DNA of 64,000 nucleotides from Aggregatilineales bacterium (lineage in GTDB: Bacteria; Chloroflexota; Anaerolineae; Aggregatilineales; Ch27), in NCBI GenBank assembly GCA_029976025.1, contig JARKNX010000124.1, forward strand, positions 18,015 through 82,014, in the 5' to 3' direction. Each line of letters starts with the position of its first letter. The first letter of the stretch is position 1. This document shows positions 8,026-16,981 of the stretch, piece by piece. The translations under genes and the position numbers were made by a program. A model generated the notes under the pieces. The model did no database searches. It was given only the letters and a program-made list of their open reading frames with translations, and had not been told where the DNA came from.

Positions 8026-8857
8026 CCAGATACTCGGCTGCATGTAGCGCCGCCCAGCCGATGCCGACGGGCAGGAGCAGGGGAAGCGCATATTCCACCG
8101 CCAGCCGCAGGAACGGGCTGAGCGGCAGCAGCCGCACCAGGTTGATCAGGGCAAAATAAGAGATCGTCAGCAGGATTGTCCCGGCGTTGCCGGCAATCCG
8201 AAACGACACCGCCGCCCCGCTCAGTATCCCGAGGGCGCCAACCATGAATAATTCCACGAAAGGTCGGATCAGGCAGACGGCCAGCGCGATGATGACCATG
8301 ATCTGGCTCAGAGGGGCGGGGCTGACCACCTGATTCTGGAAAGTGTTGTAGAGGATGATGATCGGCAGGCTGAACACGGTTATAACCCACAGCACGATAT
8401 CCAGATTATCGACCTGCCGCCAGATGCTGCTGGCAATCTTGCTGAGGAAGATTTCCTGCAGGGGAGGGGGGATTGTGCGCAGCAGCGTCAGCGTATCGCC
8501 CTGCCGCTCATCGAAAATATGATCCACCGCGCCCTGACTGACCACGGCCATGATGTAAGCGTAGAGCAGCAGGCCGAGCGGCAGAATGAGCACGGCGGCC
8601 AGGGCGTATCCGTATGCGACGACCAGCAGAGGAAGCACAACCAGCGTAATGTGAGGGCTGCTGATACCCGCCCGGATAATGCTGCCCAGCGGCCAGGTCA
8701 GCGCGACCAGGGCGGCTTCCAGTAGCGACACGATAAGAATACGGCGGATGTCGATGGTGTTGGTGCGCCCGGCAAAACCGAGGTGGCGCCTGACCACGGC
8801 GTTTTCGCGCCGCGCCCATCGCGGGAGTATCGCTTCCAGATTTATTGCGCGGAGCAT
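8006..8857 (-). CDS. Polytopic membrane protein of unknown function
   Basis: The 283-residue protein has about seven hydrophobic segments. The soluble N terminus contains RRENAVVRRHLG, and there is a cytoplasmic-looking DERQGDTLTLLRTIPP near residue 120, reminiscent of coupling loops in ABC-2 type permeases. No ATPase gene is adjacent, so I do not assign a transporter role. GGAGG lies 5-6 nt before ATG 8857. The next gene in the same direction, a histidine phosphatase, lies upstream (8886-9476) with a 28-nt gap, so they may form an operon. Confidence 0.6.
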   Translation of the reverse strand: MLRAINLEAILPRWARRENAVVRRHLGFAGRTNTIDIRRILIVSLLEAALVALTWPLGSIIRAGISSPHITLVVLPLLVVAYGYALAAVLILPLGLLLYAYIMAVVSQGAVDHIFDERQGDTLTLLRTIPPPLQEIFLSKIASSIWRQVDNLDIVLWVITVFSLPIIILYNTFQNQVVSPAPLSQIMVIIALAVCLIRPFVELFMVGALGILSGAAVSFRIAGNAGTILLTISYFALINLVRLLPLSPFLRLAVEYALPLLLPVGIGWAALHAAEYLVTRAEE

Positions 8858-8885
8858 TGGTTCCTCCCTGAACTGCTGAGGAGGG

Positions 8886-9476
8886 TTACCTGTCGCGTGT
8901 GACGATGGAGATGCCGCTGTTGCTGGTGTCCTCTTCCACCAGTTTCCAGCGCGGCGAAACTTTCAACCACGTGAACAACAGCCGGAAAATCCCCTGGTGG
9001 CCGATGATGCCGAAGTTCGTGCGGGTGGCGTCCGTCATTTCCTGCCAGGCGCGGCGAATGCGCCTGAACGCCTGGAGGGCGGTCTCGGTATCGCGGGTGA
9101 ACGGATTGCCCAGGCGTATCCCGGAGCGGATGTAGGCGCCCTTGAGGGTATGCTCGCGCTGATGTGGGCCTCGTAATGGTGCCGGGAGCAGCTCGTAGAG
9201 GTCATCGCGCACCAGGAGCGGAACCTGAACAGCTTCCGCCAGAATCCGCGCCGTTTGCCGGGCGCGGAGCAGCGGGCTTGAGTACAGACTGGTCAGGCCG
9301 AGATCGGCCACGCGAGGAATGATCGAATGCACCTGCTCAATGCCGCGTTCATTGATCGGCTCATGGGGAATCCGGATCACAAGATTGTTGAAGTCGCCGA
9401 TTGTGATACGGCGATCCAGGAGCAGGATGTTGCCTTCGACTTCACCGTGCCGGATGAGGCAAATTGTTTGTTGCAT
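8886..9476 (-). CDS. Histidine phosphatase family protein (phosphoglycerate mutase-like)
   Basis: The catalytic RHGE is at residues 9-12 of a 196-residue protein. It is followed by LTSLYSSPLLRARQTARILA, which contains the second phosphate-binding Arg of the family, and by the C-terminal GIIGHQG with the second catalytic His. These residues define a His-phosphoenzyme phosphatase or mutase, but not the substrate. There is no glycolytic context; a metabolite phosphatase is more likely than a true phosphoglycerate mutase. ATG 9476 is used; GTG 9482 in the same frame is possible, and neither has a clear ribosome-binding site. Confidence 0.8.
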   Translation of the reverse strand: MQQTICLIRHGEVEGNILLLDRRITIGDFNNLVIRIPHEPINERGIEQVHSIIPRVADLGLTSLYSSPLLRARQTARILAEAVQVPLLVRDDLYELLPAPLRGPHQREHTLKGAYIRSGIRLGNPFTRDTETALQAFRRIRRAWQEMTDATRTNFGIIGHQGIFRLLFTWLKVSPRWKLVEEDTSNSGISIVTRDR

Positions 9477-9588
9477 AGTCACGCCGGGCTGTGTCTGTCA
9501 CAGGTTATCAGGTTGCCAGTGTTCGCCGGGATTATAACAGGCTGCTCCGGCCCGACAAGTCGAAAGCTGGCGCGCTGGCAACTGGCGG

Positions 9589-9594
9589 TACAAT
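9589..9594 (+). promoter_or_regulatory. -10 element before the PIG-L deacetylase gene
   Basis: TACAAT ends 28 nt before ATG 9623. The -35 region has no clear match. Confidence 0.35.
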
Positions 9595-9622
9595 AGGGCG
9601 GTTGCTTACACAGGAGCCGACT

Positions 9623-10549
9623 ATGATGACCATCCCGCCATCTTCTGCCGGAGCCTCACGGCGCTTACTGGTATGTTATGCCCATCCGGATGATGAGACG
9701 TTCGGCCTGGGGGGTGCGATCGCGCGATATGCCCATGAAGGAGTCGCAGTCGATCTGGTGTGCGCCACGAACGGCGACGTGGGGGAAGTGGACCCGGCCT
9801 TGCTGAATGGGCGGTCGGTGGCCCGGGTGCGGCTGGATGAGTTGGAGTGTGCTGCGCATGTGCTCGGCATCCGCCGCGTTTATATCCTCGGCTACCGGGA
9901 CAGCGGCATGATGGGTTCGGCGGAGAATGCCCACCCCGACTGCCTGTGGCAGGCCGATCAGGATGATGTGGCGCGGCGGATTGTGGAGATCATTCGCCGC
10001 GTCCGCCCGCAGGTCGTTGTCACATTCGATCCCTACGGCGGATACGGCCATCCGGATCACATTGCCGTCCACCGCGCCACGTTACAGGCTTTCCACGCAG
10101 CAGGCGATGCCAGCCAGTTCCCGGAGCAACTGACCGACGGCGTTGCCCCTTTCCAGGCTCAGAAGCTGTATTACGCCACTTTTCCGCGCACCTGGGCGCG
10201 AATCGGTGTGCGGCTGTTCCGCCTGCTGGGCCGTGACCCGCGCCGGATGGGCCGCAATCACGATCTGGATATGCAGGCGTTTCTGGATGCCGCGCTGCCC
10301 CATCACGCTCGCCTGGATCTGCGGGCGTATTACGACGCCTGGGTGCGGGCATCGGCCTGCCACGCCAGCCAGCAGGGGCCGCTGTCCCTGCTGCCGCTGC
10401 CCCGCATACTCCTCAGACAGTTGTTCGGCTGGCAGTCTTTCCACCGCGCCTGGCCGGAGAGGCCCGGAGCGGCGATTGAGCGCGATCTGTTCGAGGGGGT
10501 GCTCCCCCTTGAGGGACCAGATCTGCCGCGTGGCACACCTTCCATCTGA
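9623..10549 (+). CDS. PIG-L/LmbE family deacetylase
   Basis: This 308-residue zinc-dependent N-deacetylase has the diagnostic AHPDDE at about residues 18-23 and the downstream metal-binding GHPDH. LmbE/MshB/BshB-type enzymes remove acetyl groups from GlcNAc-linked compounds, including mycothiol, bacillithiol and GlcNAc-phosphatidylinositol precursors. Without partner genes the substrate stays open. Start ATG 9623 is fixed by CAGGAG at 9611-9616. The frame is open 132 nt further upstream but that part has no family similarity. A C-terminal extension rich in Arg and Trp follows the core fold. Confidence 0.85.
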   Translation: MMTIPPSSAGASRRLLVCYAHPDDETFGLGGAIARYAHEGVAVDLVCATNGDVGEVDPALLNGRSVARVRLDELECAAHVLGIRRVYILGYRDSGMMGSAENAHPDCLWQADQDDVARRIVEIIRRVRPQVVVTFDPYGGYGHPDHIAVHRATLQAFHAAGDASQFPEQLTDGVAPFQAQKLYYATFPRTWARIGVRLFRLLGRDPRRMGRNHDLDMQAFLDAALPHHARLDLRAYYDAWVRASACHASQQGPLSLLPLPRILLRQLFGWQSFHRAWPERPGAAIERDLFEGVLPLEGPDLPRGTPSI

Positions 10550-10657
10550 GTCCTGGCGCTGACTGGCGCTTTGTGCTGGCGATTTAGCGGGGGCTGTCCG
10601 TTTTTCGCGTGACTGATCTTGTTTCGGCACGGGCCACTTGTTAGACTCGTACGTCCG

Positions 10658-10686
10658 TTGTTGTTGACGAACAGATATGCTATACT
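10658..10686 (+). promoter_or_regulatory. uvrA promoter
   Basis: TTGTTG (10658-10663) and TATACT (10681-10686) are separated by 17 bp; the -10 also has an upstream TGC making it an extended -10. The last T of the -10 is the first base of a LexA-like box. Confidence 0.6.
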
Positions 10687-10701
10687 AGAACGTTAGTGCT
10701 A
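10686..10701 (+). promoter_or_regulatory. LexA-like (SOS box) operator of uvrA
   Basis: TAGAACGTTAGTGCTA matches the palindrome TAGAAC-N4-GTTCTA at 14596-14611 with one arm mismatch. GAAC-N4-GTTC is the Gram-positive-type LexA core, and uvrA is a classic SOS gene. The box covers the presumed transcription start, a good place for repression. Confidence 0.6.
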
Positions 10702-10720
10702 TTGAAGCAGCGGGATAGCC

Positions 10721-13639
10721 ATGCAAGATAAAATCATTGTTCGCGGCGCACGCGAGCATAACCTCAAGAATGTCGATGTCGATATCCCCCGCGATAAGCT
10801 GGTCGTCATCACCGGCCTCTCCGGCTCCGGCAAATCTTCGCTGGCGTTTGACACGATCTTTGCCGAGGGCCAGCGGCGCTATGTGGAGAGTCTGAGCGCG
10901 TACGCCCGGCAGTTTCTGGGCCAGATGGAGAAGCCCGATGTTGATCAGATCGAGGGGCTAAGCCCGGCAATCTCGATTGACCAGAAAGGCGTCAGCGCCA
11001 ATCCACGCTCCACAGTGGGCACGGTGACCGAGATTTACGACTACCTGCGCCTGCTGTACGCCCGCATCGGCATCCCGCACTGCCCGGAATGTGGCGCAGA
11101 AGTGGTGGCGCAGAGCGCTGAGGAGATCGTCAACCACATCCTGGAGATGGAATCCGGCCGGCGTATTCATATCCTGGCGCCCGTGATCAAGGGCCGCAAG
11201 GGGCGCCACGAGCGTGTGTTTGACGATATCCGGCAGTCCGGGTTTGTCCGCGCCCGCGTGAACGGCGAGATCGTTGATGTCAACGAGGATATTGAGCTGG
11301 ATCGGTACAAGATCCACGCTATCGATATCGTCGTTGATCGGCTCATCACGCAGCGGTTTGATGACCCGACCAGCGAAGAAGCGCGCGCCGCTATCAGCCG
11401 CCTGACCGATGCCGTCGAGACGGCGCTTAAACATGGGGATGGCGTGGCGATCATCAATGATGTGACCGATCGCGACAACCCGGTGGATACCCTGTACAGC
11501 GAACATCTGGCCTGCGTTAACGGCCATGGCAGCCTGCCGGATATCGAGCCGCGCCTTTTCAGCTTCAACACGCCGAACGGGGCCTGCCCGGAATGTCAGG
11601 GGCTGGGGGCCAGGCTGGAGTTCGACCCGGGGCTGCTTGTCCCCAACCCTGACCTGTCTCTGAGCGACGGCGCGATCTGCGCTCCCGGTTGGAACTCGAC
11701 GGACGGCTACAGTGTCCGCTGGATGGTGGAGGCTGTCGCCCAACTGGGCGTCCCGCCGGATCGCCCGTGGCGGGAGCTATCTGAGGAGCAGCGCAACATC
11801 GTGATGTACGGCTCCCGCAACAAGCCGGTGCGGCGCACTTTCATAACGCCGCAGGGGTACGCGCGGGAATATCGCGGGCGGTGGGAAGGTATTGTCGAGA
11901 CGCTGCAGCGGCGGTATGCAGAGACCTCCTCCGATTACGTGCGCGAGCAGTACGAAACGTTGATGTCGGGGGTGATCTGTCCGGCGTGCCAGGGTCGGCG
12001 GCTGCGGCCTGAGGCGCTGGCGGTGACGGTGCTGGATCGCAGCATCATTGATATCACCGGGGTGACGGTTAAAAACCTCCTGCCCTGGATTCGCGCCCTG
12101 CGCGGCACTGACGGACAGCCGCCGCGCCTGGGTAAAACGGAGCTGTTGATCGCCGGCCAGATTCTCAAAGAAATTGAGGAGCGCGTCGGCTTCCTGGTTG
12201 ATGTCGGGCTGGATTATCTGACATTGTCGCGCGCGTCAGGCACGCTCAGCGGCGGCGAAGCCCAGCGCATCCGGCTGGCTACCCAGATTGGCAGCCGCCT
12301 GACTGGCGTCCTGTACGTGCTGGACGAGCCGACAATCGGCCTGCATCAGCGTGACAACGCCCGCCTGATCCACACCCTGGAGGGGATGCGCGATCTGGGC
12401 AACACCCTGATCGTCGTCGAGCACGATGATGAGACTATCCGCCACGCTGACTGGGTGATCGACCTGGGGCCAGGCGCGGGGGAGCATGGCGGCCAGATTG
12501 TCTCCCAGGGGACTCTGGCGCAGATTATGGCGGATTCCCGCAGCCTGACCGGGGCCTACCTTTCCGGTCGCAAATGCGTGCCCATCCCGGAGGCGCGGCG
12601 CAAAGGCAACGGCAGCAGCCTTCTGATTCGCGGGGCGCGGGAGAACAACCTCAAGAATATCGATGTGCGGATTCCGCTGGGCAATCTCGTGTGTGTGACC
12701 GGCGTCAGCGGCAGCGGCAAGAGCACGCTGGTGGTGGAGATTCTTTATAAGCGGCTGGCGCAGATTCTGCACGGCAGCCGTCAGCGCCCCGGCGATCACG
12801 ACGCCATTGGCGGTCTGGAATATATCGACAAGATCATTGATATTGATCAAAGTCCGATTGGCCGCACGCCGCGCAGCAATCCGGCCACCTACACCAAGAT
12901 GTTCGACGCCATCCGGTCGCTTTTCGCCGAAATCCCGGAGAGCAAGGTGCGCGGGTACAGCCCCGGCCGCTTCAGCTTCAATGTCAAGGGCGGGCGCTGC
13001 GAAAACTGTCAGGGGCAGGGGCAACTCCTGATCTCGATGCAGTTTCTGCCGGATATTTACGTCCCCTGCGAAGTGTGCCACGGCGCGCGCTATAACCGCG
13101 AGACTCTGCAGGTCCTTTACAAAGGCAAGAGCATCGCCGAGGTGCTGGATATGACCGTCAGCGAAGGGCTGGCGTTCTTTGAGAGCATCCCGGCTATCGT
13201 CAGCAAGCTGCGGACGCTCCAGGCGGTCGGCCTCGGCTATATCCGCATTGGCCAGCCGGCTACGACCCTGAGCGGCGGCGAAGCTCAGCGCGTCAAGCTG
13301 AGCCGCGAGCTGAGCAAGCGGGCGACAGGGCGGACCCTGTACGTGCTGGATGAGCCTTCAGTGGGGCTGCACGCGGCGGATGTGGCGCGGCTGATCACCG
13401 TCCTGCAGGAACTGGTGAACCAGGGTAATACCGTCGTTGTCATTGAGCACAACCTCGACATTATCAAAGTGGCGGACCACCTGATCGATCTCGGACCTGA
13501 AGGCGGTGACGGCGGCGGTGAGGTCGTGGCTCTGGGCACGCCGGAGGAAGTGGCCGCCATTGAGGGGAGCTACACGGGGCAGTACCTCAGGGCTTATCTG
13601 AGCAGCGGTGATGGCGACTGCGACCCCAGCCTGGACTGA
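10721..13639 (+). CDS. uvrA: Excinuclease ABC subunit A
   Basis: The 972-residue DNA-damage recognition ATPase of nucleotide excision repair acts with UvrB and UvrC. Two ABC modules are complete: Walker A motifs GLSGSGKSS (about residue 34) and GVSGSGKST (about residue 665), and signature motifs LSGGEAQR before each Walker B (VLYVLDEPT and TLYVLDEPS). The zinc-binding cysteine pairs are present, including CENCQGQG paired with CEVCHGA. Length fits the family. A LexA-like box overlaps the transcription start, so induction by DNA damage is likely. No other uvr gene is in the window. Confidence 0.98.
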   Translation: MQDKIIVRGAREHNLKNVDVDIPRDKLVVITGLSGSGKSSLAFDTIFAEGQRRYVESLSAYARQFLGQMEKPDVDQIEGLSPAISIDQKGVSANPRSTVGTVTEIYDYLRLLYARIGIPHCPECGAEVVAQSAEEIVNHILEMESGRRIHILAPVIKGRKGRHERVFDDIRQSGFVRARVNGEIVDVNEDIELDRYKIHAIDIVVDRLITQRFDDPTSEEARAAISRLTDAVETALKHGDGVAIINDVTDRDNPVDTLYSEHLACVNGHGSLPDIEPRLFSFNTPNGACPECQGLGARLEFDPGLLVPNPDLSLSDGAICAPGWNSTDGYSVRWMVEAVAQLGVPPDRPWRELSEEQRNIVMYGSRNKPVRRTFITPQGYAREYRGRWEGIVETLQRRYAETSSDYVREQYETLMSGVICPACQGRRLRPEALAVTVLDRSIIDITGVTVKNLLPWIRALRGTDGQPPRLGKTELLIAGQILKEIEERVGFLVDVGLDYLTLSRASGTLSGGEAQRIRLATQIGSRLTGVLYVLDEPTIGLHQRDNARLIHTLEGMRDLGNTLIVVEHDDETIRHADWVIDLGPGAGEHGGQIVSQGTLAQIMADSRSLTGAYLSGRKCVPIPEARRKGNGSSLLIRGARENNLKNIDVRIPLGNLVCVTGVSGSGKSTLVVEILYKRLAQILHGSRQRPGDHDAIGGLEYIDKIIDIDQSPIGRTPRSNPATYTKMFDAIRSLFAEIPESKVRGYSPGRFSFNVKGGRCENCQGQGQLLISMQFLPDIYVPCEVCHGARYNRETLQVLYKGKSIAEVLDMTVSEGLAFFESIPAIVSKLRTLQAVGLGYIRIGQPATTLSGGEAQRVKLSRELSKRATGRTLYVLDEPSVGLHAADVARLITVLQELVNQGNTVVVIEHNLDIIKVADHLIDLGPEGGDGGGEVVALGTPEEVAAIEGSYTGQYLRAYLSSGDGDCDPSLD

Positions 13640-13666
13640 AGCTGCGCGCTGCGCCTTTCGGAAATA

Positions 13667-13721
13667 AGACGATGTCCCCCCTGGCCCGGGTGTCCAGTCC
13701 GGCAAGGAGGGGACATCGTCT
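13667..13721 (+). other. Long perfect hairpin between convergent genes
   Basis: A 13-bp perfect inverted repeat (13667-13679 with 13709-13721) encloses 29 nt downstream of uvrA. No T run follows on either strand, so it is not a standard intrinsic terminator. It may block exonucleases or convergent transcription. Confidence 0.5.
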
Positions 13722-13783
13722 GAATGGGAAGTGCTCGATAGGCCCTCCTTCCTCCAAACGGGAGTCGGGCGTTACCTCTTTCG

Positions 13784-14581
13784 TCAATCGAGGTTCACAT
13801 AAGTTAGCTCGTGCTGGGCGGCCGTCTGAGCGGCGCGCTCGCCCGCCGGGCTGGAGGCAGGCCGCTGCCCGGCGGCGAAGCTGGATGCCTGCCACGCAGC
13901 GGGCTGGTAGCGATCCCCGGCCGGGCGCGATAGCGGCGTAGTGCTGCGAACAGAAGAAGCTCTGGCCGAACTGGCATGGGCTGGATTCTCAACAGGACGG
14001 GGGAGGGAGGGGTTGCCGGATCGTGCCGCCTCCAGAGATCTGGCCGTCCCGCTGATTGTGGCGCCGGCGTGCATATCCCTGCGCGGGCTGCCACTCAGTA
14101 GATGATCGCTGCCTCCGGCGATGCTGCCGATCAGCGTGACTCGTGTCAGCCAGACCAGGCCGGCTACCGCCAGCGGCACGATCTGTAGAATCTGCTGGCG
14201 GGTGACCAGCTCATTGCCCAGGCCCGGGTTAGCGGCCAGCGTCGCGGCGACCGCCCACCATGTCATCGCGGCGTTCATCAACGCTCCAAAGAACCAGGCC
14301 GCCGTCAGCAGCCAGTCCTCTTTGGAGGCATGCCGCCAGGCGCTCCCCCGGGTGGACAGGCGCGATAGCCCGGCCAGATCGATGCCGCAAAAGGCTACCG
14401 CCAGAATCGTGGCCCATCTGACCGCACCGAGCGCGCTCTGACCCCCGAAGAACGTCCCCAGGGCGTATTCGGTTGTGGCGAAGTTGAACAGCTCAAAGGC
14501 CGCCAGCGCGCTCAGCAGGATCAAGAGCCACAGCGCGCCGCGCGGCAGGCTCACAGGTCGATGAAGCGCTCGTGTAAACAT
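13784..14581 (-). CDS. Membrane protein with disordered tail, behind a LexA-like site
   Basis: I do not recognise the family. The 265-residue protein has four hydrophobic helices in its first 165 residues, including ALWLLILLSALAAFELFNFA and a conserved-looking CGIDLAGLSRL. A low-complexity tail rich in Ala, Ser, Pro and Arg follows, probably cytoplasmic and disordered. A strong promoter and a perfect LexA-like palindrome precede it, and AGGAG lies before ATG 14581. It converges on uvrA, which carries the same box, so it may be a damage-inducible membrane protein. This is inference from the operator only. Confidence 0.65.
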   Translation of the reverse strand: MFTRALHRPVSLPRGALWLLILLSALAAFELFNFATTEYALGTFFGGQSALGAVRWATILAVAFCGIDLAGLSRLSTRGSAWRHASKEDWLLTAAWFFGALMNAAMTWWAVAATLAANPGLGNELVTRQQILQIVPLAVAGLVWLTRVTLIGSIAGGSDHLLSGSPRRDMHAGATISGTARSLEAARSGNPSLPRPVENPAHASSARASSVRSTTPLSRPAGDRYQPAAWQASSFAAGQRPASSPAGERAAQTAAQHELTYVNLD

Positions 14582-14595
14582 GCCAGACTCCTGTT

Positions 14596-14611
14596 TAGAA
14601 CTTTTGTTCTA
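14596..14611 (-). promoter_or_regulatory. LexA-like (SOS box) operator, perfect palindrome
   Basis: TAGAACTTTTGTTCTA is two perfect 6-nt arms around four bases, fitting GAAC-N4-GTTC. It starts at the last base of the -10 element, exactly as in front of uvrA. Confidence 0.65.
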
Positions 14612-14639
14612 TTATGTGTCGAAAGCGATGCTGTGTCAA
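14611..14639 (-). promoter_or_regulatory. Strong promoter of the damage-inducible membrane protein
   Basis: On the minus strand TTGACA (14639-14634) is followed after exactly 17 bp by CATAAT (14616-14611). Transcription would begin inside the LexA-like box. Confidence 0.7.
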
Positions 14640-14729
14640 GCAAAAAGCGCTCCGGTTTGCGTATCCTAACGGTGCGGCGATCAGGGCCGCACGGCTGATA
14701 TGCGGGATGATTCCTGCATATGAATGGGC

Positions 14730-14735
14730 TATAAT
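14730..14735 (+). promoter_or_regulatory. -10 element before the TPR gene
   Basis: TATAAT matches the -10 consensus perfectly and ends 74 nt before ATG 14810. The -35 region (near 14707) is weak. Confidence 0.45.
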
Positions 14736-14809
14736 GAGTCCCCTGAGCAAGGGCCTGGTCACACATCTGTGCTGCACCCGGCGAGCGGATTTGCGATTAA
14801 GGACCGGAC

Positions 14810-16945
14810 ATGGGTTTTCGTAAGTTCTTTGAGATTCTGCTGGGGTTCGACACGCCGCCGCCCCCCCCGACTGAGATGCAGCGCTGGCAGGATATCCTGG
14901 TTGACGGCGCCCATAAACGCCATCTGAAGCAGTATGACGCGGCGCTCCTCGTCTTTGAGGGAGTGCTGGCCGAAGCGCGGCAGGCTGGCGACCGCGTGGC
15001 GGAGGCGACGGCCCTCGGCCACATAGGGGCCACTTATACCGACCAGGCGCGCTGGGAAGAAGCCGATAATGCCCTGAATACGGCGGTAGCGATCGCCCGG
15101 GAACAGCATAATCCGATGTTGTTAGCGGCTGTGTTGAACGATCGCTCGCAGTCTTTGCTGGCCCGCGGTGACGCGTCCGCGGCCCGGCAGAGCTTCGAAG
15201 AGGCCCTTTCCTACGCCCGGCAGAGCACCGATCCCAGGCTCACAGCCCATATCCTGGCTGGCCTTGCCGATCTCTACCTGGCTGACAACAACGCCAGCTA
15301 CGCCCGCCGCCTGCTGGAGGAGGCGAATCAGCTCACCCAGTATCAGCTCCCCGCCGTCCTGGGGCGGCTAGGAGAGGCCGAGATCGCTGCCGGGCGGGAG
15401 GCGGAAGGGCACCGCTGGATTGTCCAGGCGCTGCGCCTGTCCCATGCCACAGGGGACAACGAGCAGGAAATTCGCTGGGCTACGGCGCTCTCCCGCCGCT
15501 ATGTCCAGGAAGGAAAGCTCCACGAGGCGAATCGGCTTTATCAGCGGGTGGCGCTCCTGGCTGCCCAGAGTCCGGCTGCGACCGGCGATGACCAGGTGCG
15601 CCACCTGCTGGATCGGGCGGTTGTATCGCAGCAGTTAGGGCAGCACCAGGATGCGATTCGCTATGCCACCGAGAGCCTGGCTATGGCTGAACGGCTGAGT
15701 CTGGCTGATGAAGTTGCGCGGGCGCACGGGCTGCTGGGGACTGTGTACCGCCTCACTGGCCAGCGCGAGCTGGCCGTCGAGCATTTGCAAAAGGCGCTGG
15801 GGACGATTCCTGCCGGGGCGTCCGCGGGGCAGGCGAACGATCTGCGGCTGGAGCTGGCTATGACTCAGCAGGAGGCCGAGCCGGACGCCGCCGCGAGTAT
15901 TTATCGCGAGGTCGCAGCTTCGGCGCGCCAGGCCGGCGACAAAGCCACCGTCGCCCGGACGTTGACTAACCTGGGGCGCCTGGAGCATGCGCGCAATCGC
16001 GATCAGGCTGCCCTGGAGAGCTGGCGAGAAGCGGCGGCGCTGTATGAAGGGCTGGGCGATCATCGTCACCGCGTGGCCCTGCTGTGCGATATCGCCAACC
16101 TCCTCAAGGAGCGCGGCGATCAGAAGCAGGCGCTGGGCCTCTATGAACAGGCGCTTATCGGGCTGAACCATGTCAATCACGCGCCGACGCGCGGCCTGGT
16201 GCTTTCCAACGTAGCCAATATGTATACCGACACCGGCGATGTTGAAACAGCCAAAGCCTTTTTTGATGAGTCAATCAAAATTGCCCACGAGTCCGGAGAT
16301 CGGACCGCTGAGAGCGTCCGGCTGGGCAATCTGGGCTGGTTCTATGTCGTCACCGGGCAGGAGCAGCAGGCGGTTGCTTCGCTGGAGCAGGCGCTGAGCC
16401 TCAGCAATCAGATGGATGCCCCGCTGGTACAGGCGGTGCAGCGCAATAACCTGGCTATGGCCTGCGCACGTCTGGCGCAGTTCGATCGGGCGGTTGAGCT
16501 GCACCAGCAGGCGCTCGATCTTGTAGCCGGGAAGCATCAGCCGCGCTGGGAAGCCTGGTTTCACAGCGATCTGGGCGAGACGTTATCCCGCCAGCGCCTG
16601 TTTGAGCAGGCCCGGCCGCACTACCTGAAGGCGCTGGAACTCTGCGATGCGGCGGGCTATGAGCCAGCCCGGGCGCGGACATTATGGCGGATGGCCGATC
16701 TGCAGCGGGAGATCGGCGATCTGGAAGCCGCCGGCTCGACTTATGTCAGGGCCGTGCAGCAGGCGCAGAGCATCGGCTCCCAGCGCGATCTGGCTCACGC
16801 GCTGCTGGGGCAGGGTCTGCTGGCCGCGATCGAGCAGCGGGCTGAACAGGCCAGACAGCAGTTGAGCGAAGCGCGGCGCTTGCTGACTATCCTCCATGCG
16901 CCGGAGCGCCAGCAGGCGGAAGAAGCGCTGCGCCAGATGGCATAA
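14810..16945 (+). CDS. Large tetratricopeptide-repeat protein
   Basis: The 711-residue protein is almost wholly TPR-type helical hairpins from about residue 30 to the end, roughly sixteen repeats with the usual A-x-x-x-LG-x-x-Y spacing, for example LGHIGATYTDQARWEEA and LSNVANMYTDTGDVETA. The N terminus has a short hydrophobic stretch and a run of prolines. It has no enzymatic domain and is likely a scaffold or adaptor. AAGGA lies 6 nt before ATG 14810. A short TPR protein at 46272-46859 has the same repeat style but is not adjacent. Confidence 0.85.
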   Translation: MGFRKFFEILLGFDTPPPPPTEMQRWQDILVDGAHKRHLKQYDAALLVFEGVLAEARQAGDRVAEATALGHIGATYTDQARWEEADNALNTAVAIAREQHNPMLLAAVLNDRSQSLLARGDASAARQSFEEALSYARQSTDPRLTAHILAGLADLYLADNNASYARRLLEEANQLTQYQLPAVLGRLGEAEIAAGREAEGHRWIVQALRLSHATGDNEQEIRWATALSRRYVQEGKLHEANRLYQRVALLAAQSPAATGDDQVRHLLDRAVVSQQLGQHQDAIRYATESLAMAERLSLADEVARAHGLLGTVYRLTGQRELAVEHLQKALGTIPAGASAGQANDLRLELAMTQQEAEPDAAASIYREVAASARQAGDKATVARTLTNLGRLEHARNRDQAALESWREAAALYEGLGDHRHRVALLCDIANLLKERGDQKQALGLYEQALIGLNHVNHAPTRGLVLSNVANMYTDTGDVETAKAFFDESIKIAHESGDRTAESVRLGNLGWFYVVTGQEQQAVASLEQALSLSNQMDAPLVQAVQRNNLAMACARLAQFDRAVELHQQALDLVAGKHQPRWEAWFHSDLGETLSRQRLFEQARPHYLKALELCDAAGYEPARARTLWRMADLQREIGDLEAAGSTYVRAVQQAQSIGSQRDLAHALLGQGLLAAIEQRAEQARQQLSEARRLLTILHAPERQQAEEALRQMA

Positions 16946-16981
16946 CGAAATGATTTTTGGGGGCGAAAGGTTTCAGGAAGC

